Shown: positions 9,004 to 17,610, counted from the first letter of the stretch. The stretch is DNA of 64,000 nucleotides from Microbacterium sp. NIBRBAC000506063 (GCF_017968845.1 NZ_CP072876.1:1736001-1800000); one strand, 5' to 3'. Made by a program: numbers and translations. Notes: generated from the sequence alone by a model not told the origin.

Positions 9004-9620
9004 ATGACCACCCGCCGTCGGATGCGGGAGGCTCGACGTCGGCGCTCCCGTCGGATACGCGCACTGCTCGCGGCAGGCGTGGTGTTCGGCGTGGGCGCCG
9101 CCGGGACACTCGCGGCGTGGAACGACTCCGAGCACGCGACCGCCACGTTCGACTCGGGCAGCTTCGGCATCTGGGGCAGCATCGACGGGGCCGACTTCGT
9201 CGACCACGCCGTGTCGGGCACCCCCGCGACGCTCAACTTCCAGCTGGCGCCGACGGCGATGGTCCCGGGAACGACGACCTACGCGCTGTTCTCCGTCAAG
9301 ACGCTCGACGACTCGGTCGGAGGCAGCGTCAGCCTGGCGGCGGGCACGCCGAGCGGCGCACTCGCCCCCTACCTGCGGTACGGCGTGCGGATCGTCCCAC
9401 GCCGACGTGCGATGCCTCCGCGTACGATGCGTCCGGGGACGTGGTCGTCGCCGCAGGATCGATGCTCACTGCACACGGCGCGTCACCGCAGACGCTCGCC
9501 GCGGCAGGCGCGAGTCCCGTCCACTACTGCTTCGCGGTCACCCTCCCCGCAGACGCCGACAACGGCGCTCAAGGGCAGAGCGGCGCGCAGAGCTGGACGT
9601 TCGCCGGAACCACGGGCTGA
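9004..9620 (+). CDS. Second SipW-dependent secreted protein (frame broken)
   Basis: A paralogue of the preceding gene, about 205 residues, eight bases downstream. It has a very basic N-terminus (RRRMREARRRRSRRIRALL), a hydrophobic stretch and TLAAWNDSEHATA. The mature part repeats the pattern of the first protein: ALFSVKTLDDS aligns with ASFWVRLDA, and the cysteine pair recurs in PTPTCDAS and VHYCFAV. The frame shifts near 9395, where ATCGTCCCACG needs one more C (IVPTPTCDA). Two tandem paralogues suggest major and minor subunits of one structure, which is inference. Confidence 0.85.
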
Positions 9621-9639
9621 GACGAAGGCGCAGAAGAGG

Positions 9640-10212
9640 ATGACGCAGAGCACGCTCACTCGACGGGAACGGCGCGAGCAGGCGCCGTCGGCGAGTCGCG
9701 CCCGCCCGCACCTGGGGAGGATCCTGTGTGAGCTCCTGCTCTGGTGCGCTGCGGCGGCCGGAGTGGTGTGCCTGGTGCTCGTCGTCGTCGCCTACACGAT
9801 GAACATCACCCTGATCATGTTCCGCACGGGATCGATGGCTCCGGCGATCCCCGCCGGATCGGTCGCGGTCGTGCAGCGTGTACCGGCATCCGACATCTCC
9901 GTCGGAGACGTCGTCACGGTCGATCGCGAGGGACTGCTCCCGGTGACCCACCGCGTCACCTCCGTCGAGGCGGGAACGGATGCCGCGACGCGCGTGATCA
10001 CCCTGCGCGGCGACGCGAACGCCGCAGACGACCCGCTTCCCTACGAGGTCGAGTCGGTTCGGATCGTGCGCTTCTCGGTTCCGGGGCTGGCCCCGGTGAT
10101 CGCCGCGTTCGGCAACCCCTTCGTGCTCGGGACGCTCACAGTCGGGGCGTCGCTTCTCGTCGTCTGGGCGTTCTGGCCGCGCGCGTCGAAGCGGGGTGAT
10201 CCCTCGCCATGA
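9640..10212 (+). CDS. Signal peptidase I, SipW type
   Basis: A 190-residue membrane peptidase of the S26 family in its ER/archaeal-like form. An N-terminal membrane span (LLLWCAAAAGVVCLVLVVVA) is followed by the catalytic serine in FRTGSMAPAIPAGSV and the catalytic histidine in PVTHRVTSVE, in place of the bacterial lysine. The substrate-binding strand has VITLRGDANAADDPLPY, and a second span closes the protein. It is embedded between its presumed substrates. The ATG at 9640 directly abuts AGAAGAGG, so the ribosome-binding spacing is unusually tight. Confidence 0.92.
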   Translation: MTQSTLTRRERREQAPSASRARPHLGRILCELLLWCAAAAGVVCLVLVVVAYTMNITLIMFRTGSMAPAIPAGSVAVVQRVPASDISVGDVVTVDREGLLPVTHRVTSVEAGTDAATRVITLRGDANAADDPLPYEVESVRIVRFSVPGLAPVIAAFGNPFVLGTLTVGASLLVVWAFWPRASKRGDPSP

Positions 10213-10882
10213 GACCCCGACCCGACCCTGGTGTCCTGTCCTTCCGTCGAACCCTCCTCGGCACGGGGCTGCTCGTGCTGGTCGGAGGCGGGGGTGCCAC
10301 GGCGGCGTGGGGTGCGCCGGTGACCGAGGTCGTGCAGGGGAGTTCCTGCGCATCGTGTCGGTCGCCGACTGGCAGAGCGCGGCGAACCTGCTGCCCGAGG
10401 ACGTCGTGCAGTGGGACCTGACCATCAGCGCCGATGCCCCGGAACCGGGAACCGTGTCGATAGGGGTGAGCGCGTCGGGCGACGCGCCGCTGGTCGTGGA
10501 CGCGCTGCTCTGCCTCCAGGAGTGGGATGTCGACGAGTGCCCGGGCGGGGCGACGACCTTGCGCGCCGGATGGGACCTGCCGCGCGACGATGCGATGACG
10601 GCATTGGCGGAGGTCACCGATACGGACGTTGCGCGGCTGCGGTTGTCGATCTCGCTCGGCGACGGGGCCGCGGAGGGCGTCACGGCGGTGCGGGTCCACG
10701 CCATCGGAGCGGGGGAGACCGTCACCGTGGACCCTTCCACGCCCCTGCCCCCGACCGGCCTGTCGCCGGTCGTCCCACGCCTGCTGTCCGCCGGTGCGAT
10801 CGTGCTCGTGCTCATCGCCGTGCTCATGCTCGTGGCCGGACGTCGCGCGCGAACCGAGGACCAGTCCGGGGAGGGAGCATGA
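10209..10882 (+). CDS. LPXTG-anchored surface protein of the SipW operon (frame broken)
   Basis: About 224 residues, overlapping the peptidase gene by four bases. It has an N-terminal signal (RRTLLGTGLLVLVGGGGATAAWG) and an exported beta-rich domain with one cysteine pair (LLCLQEW, DECPGG). It ends in a sortase sorting signal: LPPTG, then a hydrophobic span (LLSAGAIVLVLIAVLMLVA), then a basic tail GRRAR. This predicts covalent attachment to peptidoglycan, possibly anchoring the SipW-type fibre. One G added near 10335 (CAGGGGAGTTCC) joins the frames as VVQGEFLRIVS. No sortase gene is visible in the window. Confidence 0.82.
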
Positions 10883-11409
10883 GCGCCGGGCGGACGCGGC
10901 GGGTGCTCGTCGCGGCGACGGGCCTCGCTCTGCTGGCCGGGGTGGCGCTCGTGCCGCAGGCGCAGCAGACCGAGGCGGCGTTCACCGACGGGGAGCTCGC
11001 GGCGGGACCTTCACGGCGATCACGGTTCCGACACCGGTGCCCTGGGATCACCCGAGTGCTCGGCGCAGAACATTCTCGTCGTCGGTGCTCAGTTGACGGT
11101 TCGGTGGCGGGTTCCGGCGGAGTTCAGCGGATACACATCGGCGAATGCCGAGTACGGGCAAGTAGTCGACGGTGTGTTGGATCCCATTCTCGGCGCCTTG
11201 CTCGGTTCGGTCACCACTACCGGCACGCCAAGCGCCTACACGACGGTTGTCCAGGGCGGACTGCTCAGCGGGCTCCTGGGGGTTCAAAACGGTTCGCGAT
11301 CCGGTTGAAGCACTCGAGCGGCTGGGTCTCGGACTGGTTGGTGGCCGACGCGACATTCCCTGCCCTCCTCGGCACAGGTACGTGCACGCTGCAGGTCCTG
11401 CCAAGTTGA
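10879..11409 (+). CDS. Small secreted protein of the SipW operon (frame broken three times)
   Basis: About 177 residues after repair, with ATG overlapping the previous stop by four bases. The N-terminus RTRRVLVAATGLALLAGVALVP plus TEAAFTDGE resembles the other SipW-type signals (the E-A-A-F-T-D form). The mature part includes ECSAQNILVV and LTVRWRVPAEFSGYTSANAE and ends in LLGTGTCTLQVLPS; the cysteine near each end could pair. Breaks at about 11009 (GGG needs one G), 11042 (CCC needs one C) and 11276 (five G needs one G) are all in homopolymers. Function is unknown beyond membership of this operon. Confidence 0.7.
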   Translation: MSAGRTRRVLVAATGLALLAGVALVPQAQQTEAAFTDGELAAGPSRRSRFRHRCPGITRVLGAEHSRRRCSVDGSVAGSGGVQRIHIGECRVRASSRRCVGSHSRRLARFGHHYRHAKRLHDGCPGRTAQRAPGGSKRFAIRLKHSSGWVSDWLVADATFPALLGTGTCTLQVLPS

Positions 11410-11462
11410 CCGTGCCACCTCACGGCTAGCGCGCAATGGCACTTCGTCGAGTGAGCAGCCGC

Positions 11463-12140
11463 CTACTCCGCCAGTGCGAGGGCTCGGAAGATGTCGCGCT
11501 CGCGGAGGGCTTCCCGGCGACTCGCGGCATCCGTTCGCGTGTGGCGGGACGGCACCGGATTGCCGGTCGTGCGCGCGTAGAGCTCGTCGATGAGGCCGGT
11601 CGCGAGGTTCACGAGCCGAGAGATCTCGCGGTCGTCGCGGTCGATCCACACCGACTTCGGCTCGTCGTGCAGGGGCGGAAGTCCTCGTGCTCCTCCCACA
11701 CGAACAGCGTCCGCTCGGCGCCGAGCACATGCTGCTGCCACCACACCTGGCGAAGGTACGTGCGGGGATCGTGCGCCACGACTTGTTCGTCGTCTTGATC
11801 TCGGCCAGCAGCACCCGGCCGTCGCCGTCGACGGCCACGCCGTCGGGGTGGCGAGATGCCGCCGCTCGATCTCGGCATGGAACAGCGCGGAGGACGGGCG
11901 GATGCCGTGCGTCGCAGCCACCCAGGCGGCGATCTCGGGCTCGCGCCGTCGGCCGTGATCGGTGTAGGCGTTCCCGCCGAAGCGCGAGCCGCCGAGCTTC
12001 GCATCGGCCGCCCGTGCGATCGACTTCTCGCCGGTCAGGCCTGCGACGTCTGTCGCCGTGATCCCCTGGGAGCGTGCGCGCAGCCACGCGACCCGGTCGC
12101 GGGAGTCCGCGACGATGCGCGCTTCAAGTTCCGGGGTCAC
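11463..12140 (-). CDS. YqaJ-family exonuclease-like protein (frame broken three times)
   Basis: A PD-(D/E)xK nuclease related to lambda exonuclease/YqaJ viral recombinase, about 226 residues. The family pattern is clear: GITATDVAGLTG near the start, GRRREPEIAAWVA, then the active site DGVAVDGDGRVLLAEIKTT (D and E-x-K), followed by YLRQVWWQQHVLGAERT. Three C-run repairs (about 11860, 11774 and 11678 on the plus strand) are needed to join them. No other phage gene is nearby, so this is probably a stand-alone chromosomal relative and not part of a prophage. Its cellular role is unknown. Confidence 0.85.
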   Translation of the reverse strand: MTPELEARIVADSRDRVAWLRARSQGITATDVAGLTGEKSIARAADAKLGGSRFGGNAYTDHGRRREPEIAAWVAATHGIRPSSALFHAEIERRHLATPTAWPSTATAGCCWPRSRRRTSRGARSPHVPSPGVVAAACARRRADAVRVGGARGLPPLHDEPKSVWIDRDDREISRLVNLATGLIDELYARTTGNPVPSRHTRTDAASRREALRERDIFRALALAE

Positions 12141-12227
12141 GCCTCGACCCTACCCGGCATCGCCGACGCCACCGGACCGGACTCGCGGCATCCGTGCCAC
12201 TCGCCCCTTCGCGTCATTCATGACCCG

Positions 12228-12306
12228 CGAGTGCACCACTTGCCGCCGAATGCACCATGTATTGGTGTGCGCAAGGTGGTGCGTTCGGCGACAGGTAGTG
12301 CACTCG
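12228..12306 (+). repeat. Long inverted repeat (hairpin 1) beside AbiEi-like gene
   Basis: The arms 12228-12257 and 12277-12306 are inverted copies matching at 26 of 30 positions, with a 19-base loop. Each arm starts with the core CGAGTGCAC. A similar perfect hairpin with the same GAGTGCACCA core stands on the other side of the next gene (13432-13495). The rest of the 276-base gap between 12141 and 12416 shows no gene. Confidence 0.75.
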
Positions 12307-12416
12307 GCGATGAGGGCGGAGGACGACCGCTTCTCCACAATCGCGCGAATGCGTGAGTTGTTCATTTCGGGAGAGATCCACCCCGGTGGCCGGGCGTCAC
12401 GTTTCAGCATGGAGCG

Positions 12417-13391
12417 ATGAAGAACTCCGTGTCGTCGATGTCGCCCAGGATTCGTTCCCGCCGCAGTCTGCTCTCAGAGGGGTGGAGTGATCGGATGCTG
12501 GCAACTGCTCTCGATGCCGAGCGACTGCACCAGATCAGGCGAGGCTGGTACATGGCGCAGGACGAGTGGGACGAGCTCTGGGCCGAGGACAGGCATCGGG
12601 CGCATGTGATCGCCGTCGCTCGAGATGCCCAAAGTCGTGCCCCCATGTCGTACACATCGGCGGGGGTGCTGCACGAGCTTCCGCTGTTCCGGATGCATCC
12701 GGAACGCGTGCACACCACGACCGCTGCGCCGTTGCGCAACTCCAGCGGCCCCGATGTCATGCGGCACGTCGAGGCGCTTCCGCCCGACGACGTCACGGTC
12801 GTCGACGGCATCCTGTGCGCGACCCTGTCGCGTACTGTGTTCGATCTGATCCGCACGCTGCCGATCGAGGCTGCGATCAGCGCCGCTGATGCCGCCGAGC
12901 GAAAAGTGACTCTGCGTGGCCGGGAGTGGGATCACGACGCGCGAGCAGTCTGGCGGCTCGGGCTGCAGCGGCGCATCGACGCGGGACAGGGGGCGCGTGG
13001 CATCCGACAGGCGCGATTCGTCGCGGAGTTCGCCGACGGGCGCGCGCAGCTGCCCGGCGAGAGCGTCAGCAGGCTGCAGCTGTGGCAGCTGGGCTTCGCC
13101 GCGCCGAGTCTGCAGGTCGTGATTCCGGGGCCTCACGGGAACACCTTCGAGGTCGATTTCGGGCTGGACGATGTGGGCGCCTTCGGTGAGTTCGACGGTG
13201 AGACGAAGTATCGCGATGAAGCGATGCGCAGGGGCAGGAGCATCGAGGATGTCGTGCTGGCGGAGAAGCAGCGCGAGGACTGGATCCGAGGTCGCACACA
13301 GCGACGCTTCGCCCGTTGGAGCACGCCGCACATCCGGACCCACCATCATCTCGGGCGCAGACTGGCCGCGTTCGGCATCCGTGCCCCGTGA
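12417..13391 (+). CDS. AbiEi-like winged-HTH protein with DUF559-type nuclease domain
   Basis: A 324-residue unbroken protein. The N-terminal quarter looks like the AbiEi antitoxin-type winged helix (LLSEGWSDRMLATALDAERLHQIRRGWYM). The middle matches the AbiEi core (TVVDGILCATLSRTVFDLIRTLP). The C-terminus resembles a Vsr/DUF559 PD-(D/E)xK nuclease: GESVSRLQLWQLGF, then EVDFGLDDVGAFGEFDGETKY with the D, E and K in place. No AbiEii toxin partner lies next to it. The gene is bracketed by two long hairpins, which suggests a small discrete cassette. The start at 12417 has GGAG very close upstream. Confidence 0.78.
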   Translation: MKNSVSSMSPRIRSRRSLLSEGWSDRMLATALDAERLHQIRRGWYMAQDEWDELWAEDRHRAHVIAVARDAQSRAPMSYTSAGVLHELPLFRMHPERVHTTTAAPLRNSSGPDVMRHVEALPPDDVTVVDGILCATLSRTVFDLIRTLPIEAAISAADAAERKVTLRGREWDHDARAVWRLGLQRRIDAGQGARGIRQARFVAEFADGRAQLPGESVSRLQLWQLGFAAPSLQVVIPGPHGNTFEVDFGLDDVGAFGEFDGETKYRDEAMRRGRSIEDVVLAEKQREDWIRGRTQRRFARWSTPHIRTHHHLGRRLAAFGIRAP

Positions 13392-13431
13392 GCGCTCCAC
13401 CGTCACCCCCCCGTCGAACGCACTGCTTGTT

Positions 13432-13495
13432 GCCGAGTGCACCATCTCTTCGACGTGGACAACCGGTGCAGTCGCGAAGAGATGGTGCACTCGGC
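13432..13495 (+). repeat. Perfect inverted repeat (hairpin 2) beside AbiEi-like gene
   Basis: Arms of 21 bases, GCCGAGTGCACCATCTCTTC plus G (13432-13452) and its exact complement (13475-13495), are separated by 22 bases. The GAGTGCACCA core is shared with hairpin 1. Confidence 0.8.
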
Positions 13496-13525
13496 GGGGA
13501 AGTAAGGGGAGTGGGGACGGGCGAT

Positions 13526-13554
13526 TTGGGGGAGAGGGGCGGATGCCGTAAAGT
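13526..13554 (+). promoter_or_regulatory. rplJL promoter
   Basis: TTGGGG (13526-13531) and TAAAGT (13549-13554) are separated by 17 bases. They stand at the head of the 220-base rplJ leader. A GGATGCCGTAA context is also seen at the rplM promoter. Confidence 0.6.
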
Positions 13555-13670
13555 AGTACCAACCGAAGACCGCCGGTCATCGTGGTGCCCGCAAGTGCAC
13601 AGCGATCGAAGCTTCTGTGAGAGCAGAGGGCCTGCGCAGGTGACACGAACCGATCCCGAACGGGATGACC

Positions 13671-13706
13671 AGGCTCCGTGCGCTTGCGCCGGGGCCTTTT
13701 TCTTTT
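13671..13706 (+). terminator. Attenuator-type terminator in the rplJ leader
   Basis: The stem AGGCTCCG (13671-13678) pairs with CGGGGCCT (13690-13697) through one G-T pair, directly followed by a T-rich tract (TTTTTCTTTT). It lies between the rplJ promoter and rplJ, where ribosomal L10 leaders regulate the operon. An upstream palindrome (GATCCCGAACGGGATG, near 13652) could form an alternative fold. L10-L12 feedback at this leader is known in other bacteria; here it is inference. Confidence 0.6.
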
Positions 13707-13780
13707 GCCGGGTTTCCCGCCGTGGGTCTGAGGCCGATGCTTCACCACCGTGACGCATCTCGCATACACAAGGAGTGGCC

Positions 13781-14296
13781 ATGGCGCAGAAGGACGCATC
13801 GGTTGCCGAGCTCACGAAGAACTTCGAGGACTCGACCGCCGTTCTGCTGACCGAGTACCGCGGTCTGTCGGTGGGGGAGCTCCGTGAGCTCCGCAACAGC
13901 ATCCGGCAGGACGCGGAATACGCCGTGGTGAAGAACACGCTGACCAAGATCGCTGCGAGCAACGCAGGGATCACGGGGCTCGACGACGACCTCAAGGGTC
14001 CGTCGGCCATCGCATTCGTGCACGGTGACCCGGTCGCCGTCGCGAAGGGTCTTCGTGCCTTCGCCAAGGCACACCCTCTTCTCGTGATCAAGGGCGGTTA
14101 CTTCGACGGTAACCCGCTCAGCGCCGAGGAAGTCGGAAAGCTCGCCGACCTCGAGAGCCGTGAAGTCCTGCTGGCGAAGCTCGCCGGCGCGATGAAGGCC
14201 TCGATGTCCAAGGCTGCCGCCCTCTTCCAGGCGCCGCTGTCCAAGACCGTCCGTACGGTCGAGGCGCTGCGTGAGAAGCAGGACGCCGCCGCCTGA
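13781..14296 (+). CDS. rplJ: 50S ribosomal protein L10
   Basis: L10 carries the L7/L12 dimers of the ribosomal stalk. The 171-residue frame is intact. The N-terminal rRNA-binding domain has [21 protein letters not shown] and [11 protein letters not shown], and the C-terminal helix that binds L12 ends in [19 protein letters not shown] precedes the ATG with good spacing. rplL follows after 51 bases. Confidence 0.97.
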   Translation: MAQKDASVAELTKNFEDSTAVLLTEYRGLSVGELRELRNSIRQDAEYAVVKNTLTKIAASNAGITGLDDDLKGPSAIAFVHGDPVAVAKGLRAFAKAHPLLVIKGGYFDGNPLSAEEVGKLADLESREVLLAKLAGAMKASMSKAAALFQAPLSKTVRTVEALREKQDAAA

Positions 14297-14347
14297 TCGG
14301 GCTGCGGAAGCAACACCTTTACACCCCAACAAAGCAGGAGATAAATC

Positions 14348-14733
14348 ATGGCTAAGCTCAGCACTGAAGAGCTGCTCGACCAGTTCAAGGAGCTCACGCT
14401 CATCGAGCTCAGCGAGTTCGTGAAGGCCTTCGAGGAGACCTTCGACGTCACCGCTGCCGCTCCGGTCGCCGTTGCCGCCGCAGGCGCGCCCGCCGGTGCC
14501 GCCCCGAGGCCGCCGAGGAGAAGGACTCGTTCGACGTCGTTCTCGAGGCCGCAGGCGACAAGAAGATCCAGGTCATCAAGGTCGTCCGCGAGCTCACCTC
14601 GCTCGGCCTCGGCGACGCCAAGGCTGTCGTCGACGGTGCCCCCAAGGCTGTCCTCGAGGGCGCCAACAAGGAGACCGCAGAGAAGGCCAAGGCCGCTCTG
14701 GAAGAGGCCGGCGCCTCCGTCACCCTCAAGTGA
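14348..14733 (+). CDS. rplL: 50S ribosomal protein L7/L12 (frame broken)
   Basis: The stalk protein that recruits and activates translation GTPases, about 128 residues. The N-terminal dimerisation domain [20 protein letters not shown], an Ala-rich hinge, and the C-terminal domain [20 protein letters not shown] are all visible. The hinge frame breaks near 14508, where GCCGCCCCGAGG needs one more C ([20 protein letters not shown]). The protein ends in [19 protein letters not shown] lies upstream of the ATG. Confidence 0.96.
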
Positions 14734-14783
14734 GTCGGGAGGGCTCACTGCCGCGTAGCGGCGTTGAGCCCTCTGCGACTCAG

Positions 14784-14867
14784 GTTGAGCGAGCCCGCGC
14801 GAAGCGCGAGCGCGTCGAAACCTCTCGTCTCGTGCGTGAGAAGTTCAGCGAGCGAGTCGAAACCTCA
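14784..14867 (+). repeat. REP-like elements, family B, tandem
   Basis: One full copy (14784-14822) and one shortened copy (14843-14867) of the GTTGAGCGAGC…GAGTCGAAACC unit also found at 2861. A hairpin related to the one before the 2861 copy lies at 14743-14770. These fill the gap after rplL. Confidence 0.6.
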
Positions 14868-14916
14868 AGGAGCAGGATCGGATGCCGCTGAGCGGTGTTC
14901 GGTCGAAGAGCTTCAT

Positions 14917-14950
14917 CGAATGCCCCGGAACCACGGTTCCGGGGCATTCG
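14917..14950 (+). terminator. Bidirectional terminator between rplL and the LacI gene
   Basis: A 16-base perfect inverted repeat, CGAATGCCCCGGAACC (14917-14932) with its complement at 14935-14950. It stands between convergent genes and can serve both. Confidence 0.75.
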
Positions 14951-14955
14951 TGCGT

Positions 14956-15960
14956 CTACTCCGGGGGCGCCGCCGTGGAGCTGCGGACGATCAGACGGGC
15001 CTTCATGTGGATGGTCTGCGGCGGCTTCTCGGGATCGGCGAGGTGCGCGAGCAGGAGGTCGACGGCCGCGGCTCCCTGCTCGCGCGGCACCTGCCGGAGA
15101 GTCGTGAGCGAGAACATCTCGGCGTACTCGTGGTCGTCGATCCCGACGACGCTGAGATCGCCCGGCACGCGGATGCCCAGTCGTCGCGCAGCGATGATCC
15201 CGCCGACGGCGACCTCATCGCTGACGGCGACGATGCCCGTCGGGCGGCTGCGCACGTCTCCCAGGGCATCGACGGCCGCGTTGTAGCTGGCGGGCAGGGA
15301 GGCTGCTGCGCGGATGTGCGAGATGTGCGCGGCAAGTCCGGCGTCCTCCATGGCCGCGGTGTAGCCCTCCAGCCTTCGGCGCTCGACCTGAGGCCAGTGC
15401 TCGCCGCCTCCGCCGCCCAGGAATGCGATCGACTCGTGCCCGAGGCCGATCAGATGCTCGGTGGCGCGCCTGGTGGCGTAGTCGTCGTCGACGGCGATGA
15501 CGCTGACGGAGCCGGCGATCCCCACAACGCTGACGAGCGGGCATCCGATGGCCAGGAGTCGTTCCAGCTCTCGGTCCTCGGGTTCGAGCCCGATGGCGAT
15601 GAGCCCGTCGAAGCGCTTCCGCGCGAGGAAGTCGTCGAAGACGCGCGCCCGGGCGGCCGTGCCCGGCTTCGCGTCGTAGAGGGTCAGGTCGAGCCCCTCC
15701 TCCAGGAGTCGCTGCTGGACGCCCTCGAGGACCTCGGCGAAGAACCACCGGGTCACATACGGCATGATGACGCCGATGCTGTTCGTGTGACCGGTGGCAA
15801 GGCTCACCGCCGTCGTCGACGGGACGTAGCCGAGTGTCTCGGCAGCGACGACGACCTTCGCGCGCGTCGTCGCGGATACGTGCCCTCGTCCGGAGAGAGC
15901 ACGACTGGCCGTCGACTTCGAGACGCCCGCAAGCGCGGCGACGTCGGCGATACCGGCCAT
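14956..15960 (-). CDS. LacI-family transcription regulator
   Basis: A 334-residue repressor. The HTH and hinge read MAGIADVAALAGVSKSTASRALSGRGHVSATTRAKVVVAAETLGY, followed by a sugar-binding core with NSIGVIMPYVTRWFFAEVLEGV, RFDGLIAIG and VAVSDEVAVGG. ATG 15960 is chosen since AGGAAG lies just upstream. It diverges from the sugar ABC operon, and three operator-like inverted repeats lie in the 274-base gap between them, so it most likely represses that operon until its sugar is present. Confidence 0.92.
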   Translation of the reverse strand: MAGIADVAALAGVSKSTASRALSGRGHVSATTRAKVVVAAETLGYVPSTTAVSLATGHTNSIGVIMPYVTRWFFAEVLEGVQQRLLEEGLDLTLYDAKPGTAARARVFDDFLARKRFDGLIAIGLEPEDRELERLLAIGCPLVSVVGIAGSVSVIAVDDDYATRRATEHLIGLGHESIAFLGGGGGEHWPQVERRRLEGYTAAMEDAGLAAHISHIRAAASLPASYNAAVDALGDVRSRPTGIVAVSDEVAVGGIIAARRLGIRVPGDLSVVGIDDHEYAEMFSLTTLRQVPREQGAAAVDLLLAHLADPEKPPQTIHMKARLIVRSSTAAPPE

Positions 15961-16010
15961 GGGACTTCCTCTCCGAACCATCCGAGACTAGCGCGACCCC
16001 CATAAAGATG

Positions 16011-16026
16011 GAACCGGTTGCGGTTC
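16011..16026 (+). promoter_or_regulatory. LacI-type operator 1
   Basis: GAACCGGTTGCGGTTC contains inverted GAACCG/CGGTTC arms and an inner AACCGGTT palindrome with the central CG typical of LacI-family sites. It lies between the divergent regulator and the sugar transporter. Confidence 0.55.
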
Positions 16027-16139
16027 TCTGAACGATGCTCATCGACACTGCAAGCGGTTACATCTCGGGTATAGCGCTTGTATTACAGTTCGGCGGCGCT
16101 TGTTGTGCCGGGGCTCGATCATGGAATAGCTTGGGCGCT

Positions 16140-16151
16140 GGAAACGGTTCC
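16140..16151 (+). promoter_or_regulatory. LacI-type operator 2
   Basis: GGAAACGGTTCC is a near-perfect 12-base palindrome centred on CG, 84 bases before the binding-protein gene. A weaker site (GCAAGCGGTTAC, 16050-16061) lies between the two. Confidence 0.5.
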
Positions 16152-16234
16152 CGGTTTCGTCGCCGCAGATCTGACATGCGGCGGGACACCGCTTGTACCC
16201 GGACCGTTGTGCACCACTCGAAGAGGAGAATCAC

Positions 16235-17595
16235 ATGATGAGAAAGAAAGGCGGCCGGATCGCGGCTGTCGCGGCATCCGTCGGCGCAGTGTCGCTCGCC
16301 CTCACCGCATGCGGTGGCGGCAACGGCGGGGCACCGATCCTGGTGCGGGTCCGAGCGGGGACTGCAGCGCTTACGAGGCCTACGGTGAGTTCAGCGGCGA
16401 GAGCGTCGAGCTGTACACCACGATCCAAGGCGTCGAGCTCGATCAGATGGCCGAGACCTTCTTCGACTTCGAGGACTGCACCGGCATCGACGTCAACCTC
16501 GTGGGCACGCAGGAGGCCGAGACGCAGATCAACGTCCGGGCCGCCGCCGGCGACCCGCCCGACCTGATGATCATCCCGCAGCCCGGTCTGCTGGAGCGTC
16601 TCGTCTCCGACGGCTACGTGCTCCCGGCATCCGCCGAGGTCGAGGCCAATGTCGACGAGTTCTGGTCGGAGTCGTGGAAGGGCTACGGCACGATCGACGA
16701 CGTCTTCTACGCGGCGCCCCTCATGGCCAGCGTCAAGGGCTGGGTCTGGTACTCGCCGGCCGAGTTCGCCGACAAGGGCGTCTCGATCCCCGAGACCTGG
16801 GACGAACTGCTCACCCTGACGGCGACGCTCGCCGAGGACTCGACCGCGACCTACCGCCCCTGGTGCGTCGGCTTCGGCTCCGGTGACGCGACCGGCTGGC
16901 CGGGCACGGACTGGGTCGAGGACCTCGTGCTGCGCACCGCAGGACCGGAGGTCTACGACCAGTGGGTCGTCGGCGAGGTCAAGTTCTCCGATCCCGAGAT
17001 CCGCAAGGCCTTCGAAGAGGTCGAGAAGATCCTGCTGAACCCCGACTACGTCAACGGCGGCTTCGGCGGTGTCGAGTCCATCGTCTCGACGACGTTCAAC
17101 GACGGCGGACTGCCGATCCTCGACGGGAACTGCTCGATGCATCACCAGGCCTCGTTCTACGAGGCGCAGTGGCCCGAGGGCACGACGGTCTCGCCGGACG
17201 GCGACATCTGGGCGTTCCTGACGCCGAAGTACGACGCGGCGGCGGGTGACGCGGTCACCGGTGGTGGCGAGTTCGTCGCCAAGTTCGTCGAGTCGGAGGC
17301 CGTCGACGCCGTCCAGCAGTTCCTGGCCACCGACACCTGGGCCAACCTCCGGGTCGACATCGGTGGCGTGATCAGCGCGAACAAGGGACTGGACCCGTCG
17401 CTGGCCTCGAGTGAGCTCGGGCGTGCGGCGATCGAGATCCTGCAGGCGGAGGACACGGTGTTCCGCTTCGACGGATCCGACCTCATGCCGGCCGCGGTCG
17501 GCACCAGCTCCTTCTGGACCGGGATGAACGACTGGGTCGTCGGAACGGTCAACACCGACCAGCTGCTGGCGTTCATCGACAGCACCTGGCCCTAG
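16235..17595 (+). CDS. Sugar ABC transporter binding lipoprotein (frame broken)
   Basis: A family 1 extracellular solute-binding protein of about 453 residues. The lipoprotein signal ends in LALTACGGG (lipidated Cys). The mature protein has VELYTTIQGVELDQMAETFF, CTGIDVNLVGT and a mid-domain WYSPAEFADKGVSIPETWDEL. The two permeases downstream match the alpha-glucoside (AglF/AglG) type, so an alpha-glucoside or maltodextrin ligand is likely but unproved. One G added near 16334 (GGCGGGGCACC) joins the signal to the mature part. GAAGAGGAG precedes the ATG. The operon is headed by LacI-type operators. Confidence 0.9.
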
Positions 17596-17610
17596 TAAAC
17601 CGGGGGACGA

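Noticed and set aside
11463-12140. YqaJ nuclease as a sign of a prophage
   Set aside because: No integrase, terminase, capsid or other phage gene lies nearby, and both neighbours are ordinary chromosomal genes.
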